NCBI GenBank assembly: GCA_017518225.1
Contig: JAFWVV010000005.1
Location: 1-32,681, forward strand
Source: Oscillospiraceae bacterium
GTDB taxonomy: Bacteria; Bacillota; Clostridia; Oscillospirales; Oscillospiraceae
Direction of reading: 5' to 3'
Length of the DNA stretch: 32,681 nucleotides
Shown: positions 29,266 through 32,681 of the stretch, one piece after another
Layout of the letters: each line of letters begins with the position of its first letter
How positions within the stretch are numbered: the stretch's first letter is position 1
The notes under the pieces: model-generated
What the model was told of the DNA's origin: nothing
Database searches by the model: none
The model's input: only the letters and a program-made list of their open reading frames with translations
Program-made: the position numbers and the translations under genes

Positions 29266-31005
29266 ATGCTTCACGAAATACTGGACACCCTGCACAACGC
29301 GCCGGATCAGCCCTTGTGGCTGCCGGATCTGCATGCGGCTTTTTCCCGCTGCGAGGAGCGCTATGACGTGATCATTCGGCAGCTCGGTCACAACGGCGAA
29401 GTCTTTGATCTCCCCTGCCCGCTTCCGATCTGGCATAACGAGGACGAATCAGCCCTGATACAGCAATATTTGAACGCCCGCATTTACAATCTACTCTCCG
29501 CGCGCAGCGCCCGCGAACTGCAGTTTTATTACGATCCGGAATGCGCCGCACTTTCCGACTTGATCAAAAGCCTGGATGAGAGCTTTCAGCTCATGCAGAC
29601 ATCACGCAGCGGTCTGGGCAAGGTCGTCAACATTGCCGAACGCATGGCGCGCGCCGGGCAGGGCGCCGGTTTTAGGTTTTCCAGCCTTCCGATCTCCGAA
29701 TACCGCGCGCACTCCCATGCAGCGAGAGCCGAAAAAACCGATTTGGCCGTTTCGCTCAAAAACCTTGCCGCAGAAGCAGAAGCGCTCTGCCTCGTCGGCA
29801 TCGACGTCGGCGGCACGGACATCAAGCTCGCCGCGTCCAAGCGCGGCAAGCTCGTCTGCCTGAAGGAGTACGACTGGAATCCCGCCGCCAGCCCTACGGC
29901 CGAGGGGATCGTCGAGCCGATTTTGCTTTTGACGCGGCTGATGCGCGCCTGTATCGCGTTTGCCGGGCACAGCGCGATCCCGCCGTCTCTTTCTGCGGCG
30001 CTCGACAAAAGCGCCACGGATGCGCAAATCCGCGCCGCTGTCGAAGAGGCGGAACGAGCGCTTGGTGAGCGGATCGATCTGCTTGACGGCGTCGGTCTCA
30101 GCTTTCCGGACATCGTGATCGACGACCGGATCGTCGGCGGAGAAACGCCGAAAACCGACGGCATGCGAAAGAACCGTGCGCTCGACTATGAAACAGAGTT
30201 TGGGAAGATCCGCGAGCTGCGCGAGGCCCTGCTGCGGCTCTGCCGTTCGGGCGGGCGCGTGCGTCTGACCAACGACGGCAATATGGCGGCCTTTACCGCT
30301 GCGATGGAGCTTTCACACAGCGCGGAGGCAGACGCCGTATGCGACGGCGTCGTCGCGCATACACTGGGCACCGATCTGGGCAGCGGCTGGCTACAGCCGG
30401 ACGGGACGATCCCGCCGCTGCCGCTGGAGATGTACGATTTCATCATCGATGTCGGCAGCCGCCGCTCCGCCGCCTGGCCGCCGCAGGATCTGCGCAGCAC
30501 GAAAAATGAAAACTCCGGCCTTGCCGGGGCGCGGCGCTATATGGGTCAGGCGGCGGCCTACCGTCTCGCGCAAAAACTCGCGCCGGAGCTTTTGGACGGA
30601 TTTCGCAGAGTAGACGGCAATCTGATGTACGTCCCCACCGCGCCGCTGGATCTCAGAAAGCCATGTTTGGAGCACCTGATGCAGCAGGCGCAAAACGGCG
30701 TCTCCGCCGCCGAGGAGATCTTCCGGCAGATCGGCGAGCATCTGGCGGTGCTGAGCGCAGAGATGGACAGCATTCTCCATCCCGAAAGCAAGCAGCGCTT
30801 CCTCTATGGCCGCTTTGTCAAAACCCAACGCTGCTTTGAGCTGCTGTGCGAGGGCTTTGCCCGTCGGGACACGGGGATAAAGCTTCGCGCAGCGGATGAG
30901 GAGCTCGCCTGCACGCCGCTGATGCGGCAGCTCGCGAATCGCGCCAGCTTCACCGTTGCACAGTTCGGGCAAGCCGTCGGCTCGATCTACTTCGCGCTGA
31001 GTTAA
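29266..31005 (+). CDS. ROK-type sugar kinase with N-terminal extension
   Basis: The 579-aa product has a kinase domain beginning LVGIDVGGTDIKLA (Asp180, nucleotide phosphate motif 1), followed by VGLSFPDIVIDDRIVGGETPKT, RVRLTNDGNMAAF (catalytic loop region) and TLGTDLGSGWL (second phosphate motif), consistent with the ROK/hexokinase actin-like fold. The N-terminal 170 residues are not typical: a helical DNA-binding-like start (LHEILDTLHNAPDQPLWLPDLHAAFS) and a helical segment ending SEYRAHSHAARAEKTD. It may phosphorylate the D-fructose or D-xylulose made by the isomerase. AGGAGG lies 5 bases before the ATG. The ROK zinc motif (CxCGxxGC) is not seen, so ROK is the nearest family only. Confidence 0.85.
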   Translation: MLHEILDTLHNAPDQPLWLPDLHAAFSRCEERYDVIIRQLGHNGEVFDLPCPLPIWHNEDESALIQQYLNARIYNLLSARSARELQFYYDPECAALSDLIKSLDESFQLMQTSRSGLGKVVNIAERMARAGQGAGFRFSSLPISEYRAHSHAARAEKTDLAVSLKNLAAEAEALCLVGIDVGGTDIKLAASKRGKLVCLKEYDWNPAASPTAEGIVEPILLLTRLMRACIAFAGHSAIPPSLSAALDKSATDAQIRAAVEEAERALGERIDLLDGVGLSFPDIVIDDRIVGGETPKTDGMRKNRALDYETEFGKIRELREALLRLCRSGGRVRLTNDGNMAAFTAAMELSHSAEADAVCDGVVAHTLGTDLGSGWLQPDGTIPPLPLEMYDFIIDVGSRRSAAWPPQDLRSTKNENSGLAGARRYMGQAAAYRLAQKLAPELLDGFRRVDGNLMYVPTAPLDLRKPCLEHLMQQAQNGVSAAEEIFRQIGEHLAVLSAEMDSILHPESKQRFLYGRFVKTQRCFELLCEGFARRDTGIKLRAADEELACTPLMRQLANRASFTVAQFGQAVGSIYFALS

Positions 31006-31015
31006 AAACAGACAT

Positions 31016-31041
31016 AAAAAGGCAGCCCGCACAAGGCGGGC
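31016..31041 (-). terminator. Hairpin between kinase gene and recombinase remnant
   Basis: GCCCGC (31025-31030) pairs with GCGGGC (31036-31041), loop ACAAG. The minus strand continues TGCCTTTTT, so it ends minus-strand transcription best. A second hairpin (GGCGTGAC, TTCG loop, GTCACGCC at 31097-31116) with CTTTCCTTTT on the plus strand can end the kinase transcript. Confidence 0.6.
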
Positions 31042-31109
31042 GGTCATAAAACAGTAAAAGTTTAAAAATGCTGAAAACCTAGCTTTTTCAAGGGGCGGCG
31101 TGACTTCGG

Positions 31110-31735
31110 TCACGCCCTTTCCTTTTGCATCAGTTCATTCAAAGGGATAAAACCCAGCCCGTCATACTTGATGTGAATGTGCTGCACTCTCTTTCCGCTG
31201 GATTTGTCCGGCGCGTCCACATAGATTGCAGAAACCAGTTCCCGCAGAGCATAGCCGTCCAGTTTTTCAATTCCAACGTGCTTATGGGATTTTTGAATGA
31301 ACTTTTCAATGTTTTCGTTCTGTCGTTCCTGTACTTCAATTTCCTGCCGCAAGGTGACGGCTTCCGCCTCCAACCGCTTCTGCTCCGCTTCGTAGGTCTG
31401 ACTGAGCATATCGTATCGCTCATCACTCAGGCGTCCGCCGGCGTTGTCCTCATAAATCTTGATGAACAGCTTTTTCAGTTCGGCAATGCGCCGTTCATTG
31501 CTTTTCAGACGCTTTCTGCGGATACGTATCTGTTCCATGCTTTCCGTGCGGAGTTGTTTCTCCATTACTGCGCGGAAGTAGGCTTCATGCCGCAGGATAT
31601 ACCCCGTGACTGCCTGAATGTGTTTGAGCACCAAACGCTCCAACACCTTGACACGGATAAAATGCCCCTTGCGCTTCGATGTATCCTTCTGATGGTCGGA
31701 ACAGTCGAAGAAGTCCTGCGCGGGATCGGGGAATA
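31110..31735 (-). pseudogene. Large serine recombinase, C-terminal remnant (Tn4451-type)
   Basis: The frame from about 31735 to the TGA at 31110 reads DFFDCSDHQKDTSKRKGHFIRVKVLERLVLKHIQAVTGYI..., then a long coiled coil (RIRRKRLKSNERRIAELKKLFIKIYEDNAGGRLSDERYDMLSQTYEAEQKRL) and a C-terminal LVSAIYVDAPDKSSGKRVQHIHIKYDGLGFIPL domain. These are the zinc-ribbon end, coiled coil and DUF4368-type C-terminus of TnpX-like site-specific recombinases. The N-terminal catalytic Ser domain is missing: the frame joins ABC transporter sequence at about 31735. Without it the protein cannot cut DNA. Confidence 0.85.
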
Positions 31736-32136
31736 AGGCTTGCCGCTGTGGTTTTGCCGCCACCGGAGGGGCCTACCAGTGCGACAGTCTGTCCCGGTTC
31801 CACATTAAAAGAGAGATGATCCAGCGCGGGATGTTCAGCGCTCTCATAAGTGAAGCTGACGTCTTTAAAGCTTACGAGGTTTCCCTTCGGCTCCTGCGGA
31901 TGATTGGTGACTTTCTGAACAGGTGCATCCATAACCTGCCGGATACGCCCCAGCGCTGTGCTGGCCAGCATCGTTCCGCTGGCAGCAAACATAATTTTGG
32001 CAAGCGCAGTGGAGATAATCGCAGAAAAGACAGCGTAGAAGGCAAAGTTTGTCACAAATACGGCGAAACTCCCGGACTTCAGCGCTGCGGGAGCCAGAAG
32101 CAGGGCAGCGAGGTCGCTTTGTTTTTTACTTTTCAA
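31735..32136 (-). pseudogene. ABC exporter fragment, truncated at both ends
   Basis: From a TTG at 32136 (GGAGG 6 bases upstream) the frame encodes the last part of an ABC exporter membrane domain (LAALLLAPAALKSGSFAVFVTNF..ALGRIRQVMDAP) and the start of the ATPase domain up to the Walker A motif (ALVGPSGGGKTTAASLIPR). At about 31735 it stops resembling ABC proteins and continues in the wrong frame of the recombinase. The signature, Walker B and H-loop parts are missing, and so are the first membrane helices. The remaining 130 or so residues cannot form a transporter. Confidence 0.85.
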
Positions 32137-32169
32137 TCTGTGCCTCCATTGTATTTCATGGTATACAAA

Positions 32170-32217
32170 TGCGGGGCAATTTCAGAGAATCAGAAGACCC
32201 TCAGCAATTGCCCCGCA
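32170..32217 (-). terminator. Inverted repeat after the solute-binding protein gene
   Basis: TGCGGGGCAATT (32170-32181) and AATTGCCCCGCA (32206-32217) are perfect 12-bp arms with a 24-base loop, beginning 14 bases after the stop. No T run follows, so it may be an attenuator or processing site rather than a full terminator. Confidence 0.45.
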
Positions 32218-32230
32218 GTGGAATCATTTG

Positions 32231-32681
32231 TTATTCAGCGGGAGTAATCCAAAGAGGATTAAAGAATGTATAAACGCCGCCATATTGATAGTCTGCGATT
32301 TTGGCTGTATTGTAGACAATGGGCTCCATCATTCCGGTCAACGGAATATCGAGGAACTGATCCTGATCCTGTGCAACCAGATACTGGAAAATTTCAATCA
32401 GGCGGGCTTCATCATCAATGGTTTTGAATTCATGAATCATGTTCATAAAGGTTTCCGAATCTTCCAAAAGCGGAAGCGAGATTCCCTGCGCCATGTACTC
32501 GATTGCGCCAAACCACTGAGTCGGGCTTGCATAGTCATAGTATGTATCCTGAATGGTCATGTCAAACGACGAGGGATCATAGAAGCTCTGGAACCAGTCG
32601 TTGTTCTCCATCGGCTTGATTTCCATCTTCATTCCGACTTCATTCAGCATATCCTGAATCAGCAGTGCAATGGTATTATTC
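32231..32681 (-). CDS. Family 5 solute-binding protein of an ABC importer (N-terminus outside window)
   Basis: About 150 C-terminal residues are visible, reading NNTIALLIQDMLNEVGMKMEIKPMENNDWFQSFYDPSSFDMTIQDTYYDYASPTQWFGAIEY, then ...LFQYLVAQDQDQFLDIPLTGMMEPIVYNTAKIADYQYGGVYTFFNPLWITPAE. The pattern I-x-Q-x-L-x-x-x-G-x-x-V/M-x-I/L followed by Y-D-x-x is typical of the oligopeptide/nickel-binding (SBP family 5) proteins that deliver substrates to Opp/Dpp/Nik permeases. The substrate cannot be deduced. The frame is open to the window edge. The genes that normally follow (permeases) are absent: an exporter fragment sits there instead. Confidence 0.85.
   Translation of the reverse strand, partial: NNTIALLIQDMLNEVGMKMEIKPMENNDWFQSFYDPSSFDMTIQDTYYDYASPTQWFGAIEYMAQGISLPLLEDSETFMNMIHEFKTIDDEARLIEIFQYLVAQDQDQFLDIPLTGMMEPIVYNTAKIADYQYGGVYTFFNPLWITPAE

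Overview
The window looks like a chromosome segment from a GC-rich gut Clostridia, probably of the Oscillospiraceae type. This is inferred from a DegV protein, an Rrf2 regulator, a TnpV fragment, SpaA-type pili, His/Cys 'HTHxxxCY' surface modules and an intergenic repeat built of nested palindromes. No 16S gene or other taxonomic marker is present, so the assignment is an inference.

Layout. 1-269: 3' end of nothing but a window-cut tnpV (minus strand), followed by about 800 bases without a convincing gene that hold a terminator hairpin and a palindromic intergenic repeat. 1075-5319: ordinary chromosomal genes (zinc-ribbon membrane protein, MATE exporter, a three-gene cluster of small proteins, a divergent YfcE-type phosphoesterase). 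5330-5479: a 150-bp MITE-like element with 20-bp terminal inverted repeats that supplies the stop codon of the next gene. 5476-20078, all minus strand: a complete sortase-dependent pilus operon of about 14.6 kb. In transcription order it encodes a 143-aa coiled-coil-like protein, a dedicated signal peptidase I, a 2710-aa tip adhesin, the backbone pilin, a class C pilin sortase, an LPQTG accessory pilin and a second sortase. 20079-20767: AT-rich control region with repeats and tandem hairpins. 20768-23338: Rrf2 regulator whose promoter carries a palindrome, a membrane-anchored XRE regulator, and a DegV protein.

23339-27435 is an accessory island beside tRNA-Leu(CAA): an IS110-type transposase remnant, a gene fragment, a ribbon-helix-helix regulator with a textbook promoter/operator, a DUF3883 nuclease-like pseudogene, a vsr-like gene broken by one TGA, an intact rhuM, and a small DUF6061-type gene. 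27493-31005: a GH25 lysozyme, then divergently a D-lyxose isomerase plus a ROK-type sugar kinase. 31110-32681: a second scar in which a truncated ABC exporter gene is fused to the 3' end of a Tn4451-type serine recombinase, preceded by the C-terminal part of a solute-binding protein.

How it works together (inference): signal peptidase I and the Sec pathway export the pilins, the class C sortase polymerises the LPETG backbone and adds the LPHTG tip and LPQTG accessory pilins, and the second sortase may attach the fibre to the wall. The tip adhesin is unusual. It combines 13 Cys/His modules, an embedded CHAP-type amidase/peptidase domain with visible Cys349 and His438, sixteen Glu/Thr/Pro hexapeptides, a VWA domain with a complete MIDAS, and a C-terminal SpaA-like domain. 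The same Cys/His modules occur in the backbone pilin.
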